Shown: one piece after another, positions 42,782-50,998 of the stretch
Layout of the letters: the number at the start of each line of letters is the position of its first letter
Position numbering within the stretch: the stretch's first letter is position 1
From: Candidatus Caldarchaeum subterraneum
Lineage (GTDB): Archaea > Thermoproteota > Nitrososphaeria_A > Caldarchaeales > Caldarchaeaceae
Reading direction: 5' to 3'
Length of the DNA stretch: 64,000 nt
Assembly (NCBI GenBank): GCA_000270325.1
Contig: BA000048.1
Span: 764,800 to 828,799, forward strand
Made by a program: the position numbers and the translations under genes
Notes under the pieces: generated by a model
The model's input: only the letters and a program-made list of their open reading frames with translations
The model's database searches: none
What the model was told of the DNA's origin: nothing

Positions 42782-43903
42782 TTGAGAGAGGTTATCGAGT
42801 CTATCGGCTCTGGGTTGGTCAGGGTTAACAGCGAGAATCCCCCGGGTCGTGAGTCTGATGCTGCTAGATATTTTGCGGAGAGGGCTGCGGAGCTGGGGCT
42901 GAAGGCCCGTGTAATAGACCATGGAGAGGGCAGAGCCTCGGCGCTTGTTGACCTGATTTTTGGCGATGGCCCTGTTCTGGTTTTCAACTCTCATCTCGAC
43001 ACCGTTCCTGTTGGACCCATAGAGCGCTGGAGTTTCCATCCCTTTTCAACCGGTGTGAGCGATGGTTATCTTTGTGGCCGTGGCTCTGTGGATGCCAAGG
43101 GCGTGTTGGCTGCGATGCTGGCCGCTGTCTCGACGCTGAGGTCTGAGCGCTTTGTGGGCCGGGTTGTTTTGATGGCTGTGGCTGATGAGGAGGTTTCGGG
43201 CCTCGGCTCATTATCGCTAATCAAGTTGCTGGACCGGGTTGATTACATGGTGGTCGGTGAGCCAACGTCGCTGAAAATATGCGTCGCGAGCAGGGGCCGG
43301 ACAGAGGTCTCGGTTAACTTCTACGGCAGACCCGCACACGCCTCAAAGCCTCTTGAAGGCGTAAACGCTGTGACAGCCTCCGCAAGAGCGTGCGTAAAAC
43401 TTGCACAGCTTGAGAAGGGCTTCGGGAAAAGACATAGGTATATGGGCAGGTCCTCGGCCGCGGTCACCGTCATGAGAGGTGGGCTAAAACCTAACGTCAT
43501 CCCCGACTCTTCAAACATCGTCATCGACGTCAGGACAACCGTTGAAAAACCCGCAGAAACACTCCGCTTCATCAAGCAATTCATCAAACCCGCCCTGCCC
43601 AGAAAAGCATCCTTCGAAGCCACAATAACGTCTCACATCCCACCATACATGACCAAGCTCGGGGGCACGCTTGTAAACGCCTGTCAACAAGCATGCAGAG
43701 CAGCGGGTGTGAAGCCTGTTTTGGCAGGGTTCGACGCGGCAACAGACCTAAACCGAATACATAAGGTTAGGCCCGTTGAAGGCGTCATCATCGGGCCCGG
43801 CGACCTCCGTCTCGCCCACAGCTTCCGCGAAAAAGTCGCCGTGAAAGAACTAGTGAAAGCAGCAACAATCTACAAAACACTGGCGGAGCAAATTCTGTCA
43901 TAG
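42782..43903 (+). CDS. M20-family zinc peptidase/deacylase (ArgE/DapE-like)
   Basis: A 373-residue metallohydrolase. Ligands are visible in FNSHLDTVPVG (His, Asp), GRGSVDAKG (Asp), DEEVSG (Glu-Glu), VGEPTS (Glu) and LAHSFRE (His). A dimerisation domain (about 175-285, GRPAHASKP) is inserted. It hydrolyses an N-acyl amino acid or peptide: acetylornithine deacetylase, succinyl-diaminopimelate desuccinylase and the lysine-pathway LysK are the candidates. A TTG start at 42782 follows GTTATAT by about 30 nt. Confidence 0.9.
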   Translation: MREVIESIGSGLVRVNSENPPGRESDAARYFAERAAELGLKARVIDHGEGRASALVDLIFGDGPVLVFNSHLDTVPVGPIERWSFHPFSTGVSDGYLCGRGSVDAKGVLAAMLAAVSTLRSERFVGRVVLMAVADEEVSGLGSLSLIKLLDRVDYMVVGEPTSLKICVASRGRTEVSVNFYGRPAHASKPLEGVNAVTASARACVKLAQLEKGFGKRHRYMGRSSAAVTVMRGGLKPNVIPDSSNIVIDVRTTVEKPAETLRFIKQFIKPALPRKASFEATITSHIPPYMTKLGGTLVNACQQACRAAGVKPVLAGFDAATDLNRIHKVRPVEGVIIGPGDLRLAHSFREKVAVKELVKAATIYKTLAEQILS

Positions 43904-44695
43904 ATGGGGTTTTGTATTCTCCATTCCATGTGTTACAGGGGTTGATATTTCCTGTTTAAACTCCTCCAGCAGAAAGAGGCTTATGTCATCCTTTGTTTTT
44001 TCACCCTGCCTAAAAGGCATATCCAATACATATATCAAGTTCCGGATATAGATGACAAAATATGAAAAGATGCCGAAAACCGCGACGGAGGACAGTTGGT
44101 TCGGAGTCTGCGTTATAGCGACTAATGCTATCGAGCCTGCTGCGAGAACATCTACGAGAAGCCGAGCTGAGGGAAGGAAAATTACACGCTGTATGTAGTA
44201 TATGCGGAAAATTATTTTGAGAAGGTTTGTGCATGAATCTTTTATCTGTGAGATGCTAGATGCCGTGACACCTGTTACGCCGAGTTCTGTGAAGTAGAAT
44301 AGTAGATGTCTGACGGCTTCTATGCATGGCTTCAGATTTATGAAACCGCTTTGTCGGCTGACGCCGTTTACAAAGCTCTCAATAATGTAGATGAGTTGCC
44401 GTCTCACGTTTTCGAGGTTAAACTCTTCGCTAACTTTGGTCAGCGCTTTGGACTCTTCCCAAATTTTTTCAAGCATTGACCTTATTTCAACGACCATTTT
44501 CTCCGCCTCTTTGTAGTCATTTATTAAACCGGCCATGTAGAACCCCAAAATAAACAAGGCACTTGTTATCACACTGCCTACAAGCAGGTTGACAGGTACG
44601 AACTCAAGCTCGTAGGAACTTATAATGAGTTTCACTAAAACCAGCGGTACAGCGATAAACAGGGACTTGATGGCTAGGCTTGGTCTCCAAAACAT
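43898..44695 (-). CDS. membrane protein with central cytoplasmic domain, unknown
   Basis: A 265-residue protein. Two helices at the N-terminus (about 10-58) are followed by a soluble helical domain of about 100 residues, then two more helices (about 180-225) and a charged tail. The layout is reminiscent of bestrophin-like or DUF4239 membrane proteins, without decisive motifs. The gene is more AT-rich than its neighbours, with more Ile, Lys and Phe codons. Its 3' end overlaps the M20 gene by 6 nt. Confidence 0.65.
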   Translation of the reverse strand: MFWRPSLAIKSLFIAVPLVLVKLIISSYELEFVPVNLLVGSVITSALFILGFYMAGLINDYKEAEKMVVEIRSMLEKIWEESKALTKVSEEFNLENVRRQLIYIIESFVNGVSRQSGFINLKPCIEAVRHLLFYFTELGVTGVTASSISQIKDSCTNLLKIIFRIYYIQRVIFLPSARLLVDVLAAGSIALVAITQTPNQLSSVAVFGIFSYFVIYIRNLIYVLDMPFRQGEKTKDDISLFLLEEFKQEISTPVTHGMENTKPHL

Positions 44696-44814
44696 CTCTG
44701 TGAAGTTGAAGAAAATGTTGCTAAAAATGTTTCGCCGCTGCTAAATGTCTCCTTTTTTCAGGAGTTGCTTCAATGGAGATATGAGCTTATAGCGTGGCTG
44801 TGGGTTTACAGGTC

Positions 44815-45990
44815 ATGGCTTCGCTGGCTATACGTGGCGGTGAGCCTGTTAGGCGGAGGCCTTTTCCCCGCTGGCCTTTTTCCGATGATGAAGAGGTTAG
44901 GGAGGTTTTGGAGGTATTGCGTGAGGGGCCCTGGTCCGCCGGCTCATCGAAGATTAGGTTGTTTGAGGAGGAGTTTGCGTCTTTTCATCATGCGGGTTAT
45001 GGTGTGTCATGCACCAGCGGCTCGGTTGCTTTGTTCGTGTCGCTTAAAGCTTTGGGCTTGGGCCCGGGCGACGAGGCCATCGTCCCCGCCTACACCTTTC
45101 TCGCAACAGCAACCGCAGTCATAGACACTGGGGCCACACCCGTCATCGTCGACATAGACCCCACAACATACAACATCTCCCCCGAAGCCGTCTCCAAAGC
45201 AGTCACCGAGAAAACCCGATGCATCATACCCGTCCACCTCGCAGGCTGTCCAGCCGACATGGACAAGATCTTGGAGACAGCTGAGAAGCATGGGTTACGG
45301 GTTTTGGAGGATGCTGCACAGGCCCATGGCGCCGAGTGGAGAGGCCGCCGCGTAGGCTCTCTCGGAGACATGGCGGGGTTTAGTTTCTACCAGAGCAAGA
45401 ACATGGCCGCTGGAGAAGGGGGGATAATCACCACAAACATTGAAGAATTGGCCGAGTTGGCGCGGAGCTTGGTGAACGTTGGACGGGATGTGAGGCGCGG
45501 ATGGTATGAACATGTGAGATATGGCTGGAATTTCCGGATGACCGCTTTTCAAGCAGCGGTTCTCAGGGCCCAGCTGCGGAGACTACCTGAACTCAATAGG
45601 AAGAGAACCCGGTCGGCGGAGTTTTTGGATGAGAGTCTGAGAGCGATTGATGGCGTGGAGCCGCTTGAAAAGCCGCCGCAGGTCACGGCGCATAGCTATC
45701 ATCTCTACATCGTCCGGGTCGACGTCAAGAAATTCGGGTTCAGCGCAAAAGAGGAGTTTGTGAAAGCGTTGAACGCCGAGGGGATACCGTGCAACGCGGG
45801 ATACAGGCCGCTGAGCAGCTACTGGTTCATCGCCGAGAAATCACGTGTCCCGATGCCTTTGAAAAACACCGAGAAAGCATGCCAGTACGAGGCTGTGTGG
45901 ATTCCACAGTATGTTCTGCTGGGTGAGCGTGAAGACCTTATGGATGTTGTCGAAGCCTTCGCCAAGCTGAGAAAAGCCGCTGGGTCTTAG
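44815..45990 (+). CDS. DegT/DnrJ/EryC1-family sugar aminotransferase
   Basis: A 391-residue PLP enzyme. CTSGSVALFVSLKALGLGPGD binds the cofactor phosphate, AIVPAYTFLATATAV and VLEDAAQAHGA follow, and the Schiff-base lysine is in SFYQSKNMAAGEGG. It transfers an amino group to a keto-sugar nucleotide or related cyclitol; the product is unknown and no other sugar gene adjoins. GCTTATAG at 44785-44792 gives a leaderless start at the ATG at 44815. It ends 4 nt inside the convergent AbrB-like gene. Confidence 0.9.
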   Translation: MASLAIRGGEPVRRRPFPRWPFSDDEEVREVLEVLREGPWSAGSSKIRLFEEEFASFHHAGYGVSCTSGSVALFVSLKALGLGPGDEAIVPAYTFLATATAVIDTGATPVIVDIDPTTYNISPEAVSKAVTEKTRCIIPVHLAGCPADMDKILETAEKHGLRVLEDAAQAHGAEWRGRRVGSLGDMAGFSFYQSKNMAAGEGGIITTNIEELAELARSLVNVGRDVRRGWYEHVRYGWNFRMTAFQAAVLRAQLRRLPELNRKRTRSAEFLDESLRAIDGVEPLEKPPQVTAHSYHLYIVRVDVKKFGFSAKEEFVKALNAEGIPCNAGYRPLSSYWFIAEKSRVPMPLKNTEKACQYEAVWIPQYVLLGEREDLMDVVEAFAKLRKAAGS

Positions 45991-46544
45991 ATTTCCCATT
46001 TCCACGCGAGATTCTTCTCGAGACGGGATGGTGCTTTCGAGAGAAGAGCAGGGTCCACCTGCCTGTTCTCCACAACCACTTCAGAGACCTCGGCTGATTT
46101 GACCACGCCGCCCAGAGACTCCACCTCGCGCAGGAGACTGGGGAGAAGCTCCTGCACAGACTCAACGGTTTTAGGCAGTTTGACACGGTTTTTCTCCACG
46201 GCTGTGAAGACCGCGTAACACGCCACCGAGTTGTTTTCAGACTTCTTCAGCACAACGTTTGTCGCATCATATTTCTTCAGCAAATTCTCCAAGCTCTGGA
46301 AATCCACCCCCTCCACCACGAGATCAAGCCGCGGCGCCTTCTCAAGCACCACGAAGAAGCCGAGATATATCTGGAGAGCTCCCTCAAAGTCGGGGCTGGC
46401 TCTCGTCATCCCGACTATGGTGTATTCCTGCCCCTCCCGTATCAGAAAACGCTGAGAAAGCTCGGGAGGGATGGTTGCGATTAAGCTGTTACCGCTTCTT
46501 CTGATGACGCCGCGGAAAACAACCGTGTCCTCAACCCATGACAA
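45987..46544 (-). CDS. AbrB/SpoVT-like DNA-binding protein with long C-terminal domain
   Basis: A 185-residue protein. Residues 10-45 (FRGVIRRSGNSLIATIPPEL, then FLIREGQEYTI) match a swapped-hairpin AbrB-type DNA-binding motif. The remaining 140 residues form an alpha/beta domain I do not recognise, probably for sensing or oligomerisation. The frame starts at a TTG at 46544, 13 nt after the tandem-HxlR gene, so the two regulators form an operon. Confidence 0.75.
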   Translation of the reverse strand: MSWVEDTVVFRGVIRRSGNSLIATIPPELSQRFLIREGQEYTIVGMTRASPDFEGALQIYLGFFVVLEKAPRLDLVVEGVDFQSLENLLKKYDATNVVLKKSENNSVACYAVFTAVEKNRVKLPKTVESVQELLPSLLREVESLGGVVKSAEVSEVVVENRQVDPALLSKAPSRLEKNLAWKWEI

Positions 46545-46557
46545 ACTCTTCGCCTAT

Positions 46558-47127
46558 TTATGCAGAGGCTCCGACCGTATAAAGGGTTTGTGTTCCGGGC
46601 TTATGGAAAGCATTTAGCCACGCCGCTAGAAGTCTTCCTCTTGGGGTTAGGCTGTATTGCACGCGGATGGGGCTTTCGCAGGTTTGAACCATTCTCTCTA
46701 CAAGACCGTGTCTACATAGTTTTCTCAGCCTGTCGGAGGCGATTTTCCAGCTGAGTCCCGGGAGAGAGTCGACGAGCTCGGCGCTGTGGAGAGGCCCATC
46801 TCCAAGTGTCTGGAGAATTTCTTTTGACCATTTGCATTTCAGCACCTCGGCCAATACATGTGACGGGACATGAGGTAGAAGTGGTTTAACCAGCTCCCCT
46901 ATCTCGCGGCCCTTTTCCGTCAATATGTAGCCGGATACATCCATGGAGACAAGCTGATGTTTCATTAGGTTTGAAAGCTTGTGTGCCAGTACTTTCTGGC
47001 TTATGCCGAGGCTTTTGGCGAGGTCGGCGAACCTCCGCGGCCCATCGACCATCGAAACTATGATGGGCACTGTCCATTTGCATCTGAACACCTCCGAGGA
47101 AAACTGGTGCGAAACAGCTCTCAGCAT
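46558..47127 (-). CDS. tandem HxlR-type transcriptional regulator
   Basis: A 189-residue protein with two HxlR/MarR-like winged-helix units in one chain. Unit 1 starts VFRCKWTVPIIVSMVDGP (about 13-30) with SQKVLAHKLSNLMKHQLV as recognition helix. Unit 2 starts VLKCKWSKEILQTLGDGP (about 95-112) with ASDRLRKLCRHGLVER. Each begins with the same CKW, so the cysteines may be redox sensors. HxlR proteins are normally single-domain dimers; this looks like a covalent dimer. I use the ATG at 47127. It is divergent from protoglobin. Confidence 0.83.
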   Translation of the reverse strand: MLRAVSHQFSSEVFRCKWTVPIIVSMVDGPRRFADLAKSLGISQKVLAHKLSNLMKHQLVSMDVSGYILTEKGREIGELVKPLLPHVPSHVLAEVLKCKWSKEILQTLGDGPLHSAELVDSLPGLSWKIASDRLRKLCRHGLVERMVQTCESPIRVQYSLTPRGRLLAAWLNAFHKPGTQTLYTVGASA

Positions 47128-47172
47128 TCCTTTACGCAGAAACACCGCTGAGCCTTTTTTAAGTTTTAGAGG

Positions 47173-47188
47173 GTTACCAAAAAGTAAC
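47173..47188. promoter_or_regulatory. palindrome between tandem-HxlR gene and protoglobin
   Basis: GTTAC-CAAAAA-GTAAC (47173-47188) is an inverted repeat in the 116-nt divergent gap. A TTAAAAA-type TATA for the HxlR gene lies just beside it at about 47156-47163. A candidate site for the HxlR or AbrB-like regulator encoded next to it. Confidence 0.45.
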
Positions 47189-47243
47189 AGCCTAACCGTT
47201 TGGAAACCATTTGCTCAAATATCGTCACATGATCGGGTTTGTC

Positions 47244-47834
47244 ATGGTTCAGCAGATTCCAGGATACACATATGGAACAAGAGAGGTTCCGCAGGCCCCT
47301 GTTTCGGACGAGGAGTTCCGCCTGCTTAAGACAACGGTTTTGATGACCGACGAGGATATCAGGTATCTCCGCATGGCTGGTGAGGTTCTCCGCGACCAAG
47401 TGGATGACGTGCTCGACCTCTGGTATGGCTGGGTAGGCTCCCACAAGCATCTCGTCTACTACTTTGGCGACCGCAAGTCAGGCCAGCCGATAGGCGAGTA
47501 TCTACAGGCTGTGAGGAAAAGGTTTGGTCAGTGGATTCTAGACACCTGCTTCAGAGAATATGACAGGGATTGGCTCAACTACCAGTATGAAATCGGGCTA
47601 CGCCACCACAGGAGCAAGAAAAACAAAACAGATAAAGTGGACTCGGTTGACCACATCCCGCTACGCTACCTCATCGCCTTCATAGTGCCTATAACAGCCA
47701 CCATCAAGCCGTTTCTGGCGAAGAAAGGCCATTCACAGGAAGATGTCGAGAAGATGTATGCGGCGTGGTTCAAGGCCGTGACGTTGTCGGTTGCACTGTG
47801 GAGCATACCCTACGCGAACAAGGGCGAGTGGTAA
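47244..47834 (+). CDS. protoglobin
   Basis: A 196-residue haem protein of the protoglobin family. IPGYTYG opens the chain, as in Methanosarcina acetivorans protoglobin, and VLRDQVDDVLDLWYGWVGSH, RFGQWILDTCFREYD and YEIGLRHHRSKKN follow. The haem-binding proximal histidine is one of His121/His122. Protoglobins bind O2, CO and NO; their role in archaea is unsettled. The ATG at 47244 gives the usual N-terminus; ATG at 47229 is also in frame. It is divergent from a regulator operon. Confidence 0.93.
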   Translation: MVQQIPGYTYGTREVPQAPVSDEEFRLLKTTVLMTDEDIRYLRMAGEVLRDQVDDVLDLWYGWVGSHKHLVYYFGDRKSGQPIGEYLQAVRKRFGQWILDTCFREYDRDWLNYQYEIGLRHHRSKKNKTDKVDSVDHIPLRYLIAFIVPITATIKPFLAKKGHSQEDVEKMYAAWFKAVTLSVALWSIPYANKGEW

Positions 47835-47838
47835 AAGC

Positions 47839-48216
47839 CTACTGCTTAAACAATTCCTTCAAATCTTTCGCCTCTCCTCTTTTTACATATGTTATCTTTG
47901 TTTCGAGTCTTACTCTTAGGCCGAGGCTTCGGAAAAGGTTGTAGAGCTCTCCGCCGTCAAGCGGCTCCGATATCTGCCCCATCTTGATGAGCTGGGCGAG
48001 TTTCTCAACTATTGCAGCGGTTTCTACGGGATATTGCTCATACGCGGCCTGCAGCACCTCGTCTCCTCTCGGGCCCAGATGCTTCTTAACCACTTCGAGA
48101 GGTGTTTCGGCTGGTGCGGGTTTGGGCTGCTGCTCGGCTTTCACCTGCCCCGCCATCGACGCTAGCTGCATCATCTTCTTCAGCTTAAGCCGCTTCAGCT
48201 CAAGGTCTTCTGACAA
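47839..48216 (-). CDS. PDCD5/TFAR19-like DNA-binding protein
   Basis: A 125-residue protein with a basic N-terminal helix (LKRLKLKKMMQLASMAGQ), a Pro/Ala linker and a helical core (VVKKHLGPRGDEVLQAAYEQ, IVEKLAQLIKMGQISEPLDG). It ends in a Lys/Arg-containing strand. This matches the outline of archaeal PDCD5 proteins, though the core is divergent and the central linker is longer than usual. It begins 2 nt after the stop of tldD on the same strand. Confidence 0.65.
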   Translation of the reverse strand: MSEDLELKRLKLKKMMQLASMAGQVKAEQQPKPAPAETPLEVVKKHLGPRGDEVLQAAYEQYPVETAAIVEKLAQLIKMGQISEPLDGGELYNLFRSLGLRVRLETKITYVKRGEAKDLKELFKQ

Positions 48217-48218
48217 GG

Positions 48219-49663
48219 CTACGCAGGCCTCCTAACACCAAGCCTGACACTGCTCAACAAAACTGATGGGCCCCCGAACCATACAGGAATTCCCTGCATC
48301 GGGTCCCCTTTTCCGCAGTAGCCTGCGTAGAACTTGAGGTCGTCAGCAACAGCTTTGACAGAGGACCAGAGGCCCTTCGTCGTCAAGTCAACCACCGGGT
48401 CTCTTATCATTTCTGCGAGCTTTCCGTCTCTAACCCTGTATGCCACGACGCCGACATAGCGCTGGTTCCACCGCCTGTCGTCGATGTTCCACTCCTGATA
48501 GGATTTGATGTAGACGCCGTTGCGCATGATTTCGAAGAGTTCTTCGAGGCTGTGGTCACCGGGCTTGAGGTAGGTGTTGGCCATGCGGACAATCGGTTCT
48601 TTGCTGTAGCTGTTGGCCCTCGAGGCGCCGTTGCTATGTGTGCCCAGTTCTGCAGCGGTTTCACGGTTGTGAAGCAAACCGCTCAAAACACCTCTGTCAA
48701 TCAATACGCGTTCAGACGTGGCTACGCATTCGTCGTCGTAGAGATAGTAGCCGAAGGAGCGTGGAAGCCTCGGGTCATCCACGACCGTGACATGTTCGCT
48801 GCCTATCCTCGTGCCGAAGAGCTCGGGCTTGACATAGGTCTCACCTGCCTGCGCAGCTTCTCTGCCCAGCATCCTGTCAGCCTCACCCGGGTGGCCGCAT
48901 GACTCGTGGCAGACAAGCCCCACAATCTCGGAGCCGAGAACCACGTCCACAGGCTCCCGAGGCGGCTCAACACCCTTCAGCAAAGCCTTAGAAATGTCAC
49001 GGGCCTCCTCAGCCAGTCTGCCGGGCAGGTCCCATCTCTCAACCGCTTCCCAGCCGGAGGATTCTCCGAGGTTCTCAAACCGCTGGACAACACCGCGCTG
49101 CGGGTGATAGGCTGTGATTATGTAGTTGGCTGTGGCGCGTTCAACCATGAATCTGACGTCTCCGCCGTCGCTGTTGACCACATGCTTCTCGGTGCCCCAT
49201 TTCCCTAACTCGATGAACCGTGAAACAAGCTTGACGCCGAGCTTATCAGCTGCCTCGACACCCGCGGCATCGGCCTCCTTCAACAGCTCAATCTTATCCC
49301 TGTTATCCACATCATCATAGCGAATCCTCGGCTTCTTGATGTCCGAGGCCTTGACAAGCTTCTCCTCCGACATCCTGACATCCTGTGACCTTGTGACAGC
49401 TGCCTTAGCCATGCCGAAAGCAGCCGCGACAGCCTTCCGCAGAGACGCTCTATCAAGCTGGTTTACGTATGAGAAGCCGAGGCTACCTCGGTAGAGAAGC
49501 CGGATACCCACCCCCTCTCGACAACATCCGCCGACACCTCCGGGACACCGTTCTTCAAAACAATTTGCGACTGATGATCCCGCTGAAACCGTGCCTCAAC
49601 ATACGAAGCACCCAGCTCACCACCCCTCTTCAAAACAAACTCCAGCAAATCCTCCACATCCAT
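48219..49663 (-). pseudogene. tldD: tldD (zinc metalloprotease family U62), single-base frameshift
   Basis: TldD encoded in two frames. The N-terminal piece (from the ATG at 49663) has DVEDLLEFVLKRGGELGASY and reaches VVERG. The rest, from about 49511, begins GIRLLYRGSLGFSYVN and carries the metal motif HESCGHP (HEXXXH). The break is in a C5 run at 49511-49515 (G5 on the coding strand). One more G would restore VVERGVGIRLL, the normal family reading, and a full length of about 481 residues. TTTATATAT at about 49693-49702 is the TATA. TldE is not present. The gene may be intact if this is a sequencing error. Confidence 0.85.
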
Positions 49664-49761
49664 CGGCCCGACACCACATTCAGGTGGAGAACGAGATATA
49701 TAAACGGTTAACAAGCACTGTGTAAGCTCATATAGCGGAGCAGGCTCTTCATACTCTGGTC

Positions 49762-50265
49762 ATGAAGGCGAAGAACTACCGCAGGCCCGAGGGAATGACC
49801 TACGCCCGTGTAGAGTACATCCACGGCCCGCCACCGTCCCGCATAACCAAATACAACGCAGGCGTCTACCGCAGCGACTACACCCACGAGCTTTTGCTGA
49901 TTCCGGAGACAGATTTGCAGATACGTGATGTCGCAATCGAGTCGGCCCGCATAACAGTCAACAAGTATTTGACGGAGAAGCTTAACGACAGGTTTTACCT
50001 AGAGGTCACGGCGCATCCTCACCACGTTCTCCGGGAGAACAAGATGATTTTCGGAGCACATGCTGACAGGCTGCAGGAGGGTATGAGAAGAGCTTTCGGG
50101 AAACCGATTGGGAGAGCCGCACGTGTCGAGATGGGTGAGCCTGTGTTCAGGCTCCTTACCTACGCCGATGGCGTGAGAGCGGCCCGTGAGGCCCTCGAGC
50201 TCGCGGCGAAGAAACTACCTAAGAAATACTACATCGTGGAGAAGGTTCTCGCCCAGAGTGCCTAG
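49762..50265 (+). CDS. rpl10e: ribosomal protein L10e (L16-like)
   Basis: A 167-residue large-subunit protein at the base of the L7/L12 stalk and A-site region. KNYRRPEGMTYARVEYIHGPPPSRI and EVTAHPHHVLRENKMIFGAHADRL are characteristic, the latter including the loop that approaches the peptidyl-transferase centre. CATATAG at about 49728-49734 precedes the ATG by about 30 nt. RNase HI overlaps its stop by 8 nt. Confidence 0.96.
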   Translation: MKAKNYRRPEGMTYARVEYIHGPPPSRITKYNAGVYRSDYTHELLLIPETDLQIRDVAIESARITVNKYLTEKLNDRFYLEVTAHPHHVLRENKMIFGAHADRLQEGMRRAFGKPIGRAARVEMGEPVFRLLTYADGVRAAREALELAAKKLPKKYYIVEKVLAQSA

Positions 50266-50674
50266 CCCCTTGTCACATGAAGCAGAAATCTATGTCGACG
50301 GCGCTTCGAGAGGCAACCCGGGACCCGCGGGCATAGGCTACATAATCAAAATCGGAGACCAATCATTCAAACACCGGGAACATATCGGTGTGGCGACCAA
50401 CAACCAGGCAGAATACCATGCGTTAATCAAGTCGTTGGAGAAAGCGCTACAGCTAGGTGTCAAAAAAGCCCATGTTTACAGCGACAGCGAGCTTCTCGTC
50501 AAACAGGTAAACGGCGCCTACAAAATACGGAACAACACGCTCACAATTCTGCACCAAAAACTACAACAACTGATAACCCGTTTCGAAGAATTTCATATCA
50601 CTCATGTCGATAGAGAGAAAAATAGGGAGGCCGACAGGCTGGCCAACCAAGCCATCGACGAGGCTATGCCTTAA
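50258..50674 (+). CDS. rnhA: ribonuclease HI
   Basis: A 138-residue type 1 RNase H that cuts RNA in RNA-DNA hybrids. The DEDD residues are visible: Asp in IYVDGASRGNPG, Glu in NNQAEYHAL, Asp in YSDSELLVKQ and Asp in REKNREADRLAN. The short form lacks the basic loop of the E. coli enzyme, as in other archaeal RNase HI. It starts at a GTG at 50258 inside the L10e stop region, or at a TTG at 50270. Confidence 0.94.
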   Translation: MPSPLSHEAEIYVDGASRGNPGPAGIGYIIKIGDQSFKHREHIGVATNNQAEYHALIKSLEKALQLGVKKAHVYSDSELLVKQVNGAYKIRNNTLTILHQKLQQLITRFEEFHITHVDREKNREADRLANQAIDEAMP

Positions 50675-50771
50675 CCGTGATGACCGCCGGCTCCTGAACA
50701 GTTTTCTTCGAGGCCTCCCTTATCCGTTTCAACATTGCCTCATACTCTTCCTCGCTCATGCAGTGGCACAT
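50664..50771 (-). CDS. 35-residue microprotein with CHC motif
   Basis: A short frame beginning MCHCMSEEEYEAMLKRIREA, continuing as a charged amphipathic helix and ending VITVKA. GTTATAACC at about 50796-50804 lies some 29 nt before the ATG, as at leaderless genes nearby. Two cysteines flank a histidine at the N-terminus, suggesting metal or redox binding. It overlaps rnhA by 11 nt. Compositional order and the promoter support it, but conservation is untested. Confidence 0.45.
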   Translation of the reverse strand: MCHCMSEEEYEAMLKRIREASKKTVQEPAVITVKA

Positions 50772-50998
50772 AGCATCAATCCCCCATCAAAACCGGGTTA
50801 TAACATTTTTTCAACTACCGACTTTTGGCAAAACTGTTCTAATCGTGACCATCTCCGACAGCGAAATCGACGTTGCCCCCTCATTTAGCTTGGCCTAATG
50901 GTCTTTCTAAAATCAGCTCTACATGTTTTCCCCCGCCCATAGGTAGTGTCGCTTTCTGCTGGCATCAGGCTTTTATTTGTCTGTTTGTGACTGGGGCT
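50772..50998. other. intergenic stretch with two promoters
   Basis: This is the longest gene-free stretch, 227 nt between the microprotein and the E2 catalytic-domain gene. It holds the minus-strand TATA at 50796-50804 and TTTTATTT at 50971-50978, centred 25 nt before the E2 GTG. I see no tRNA-like fold, repeat or convincing frame in the remainder. Confidence 0.5.
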
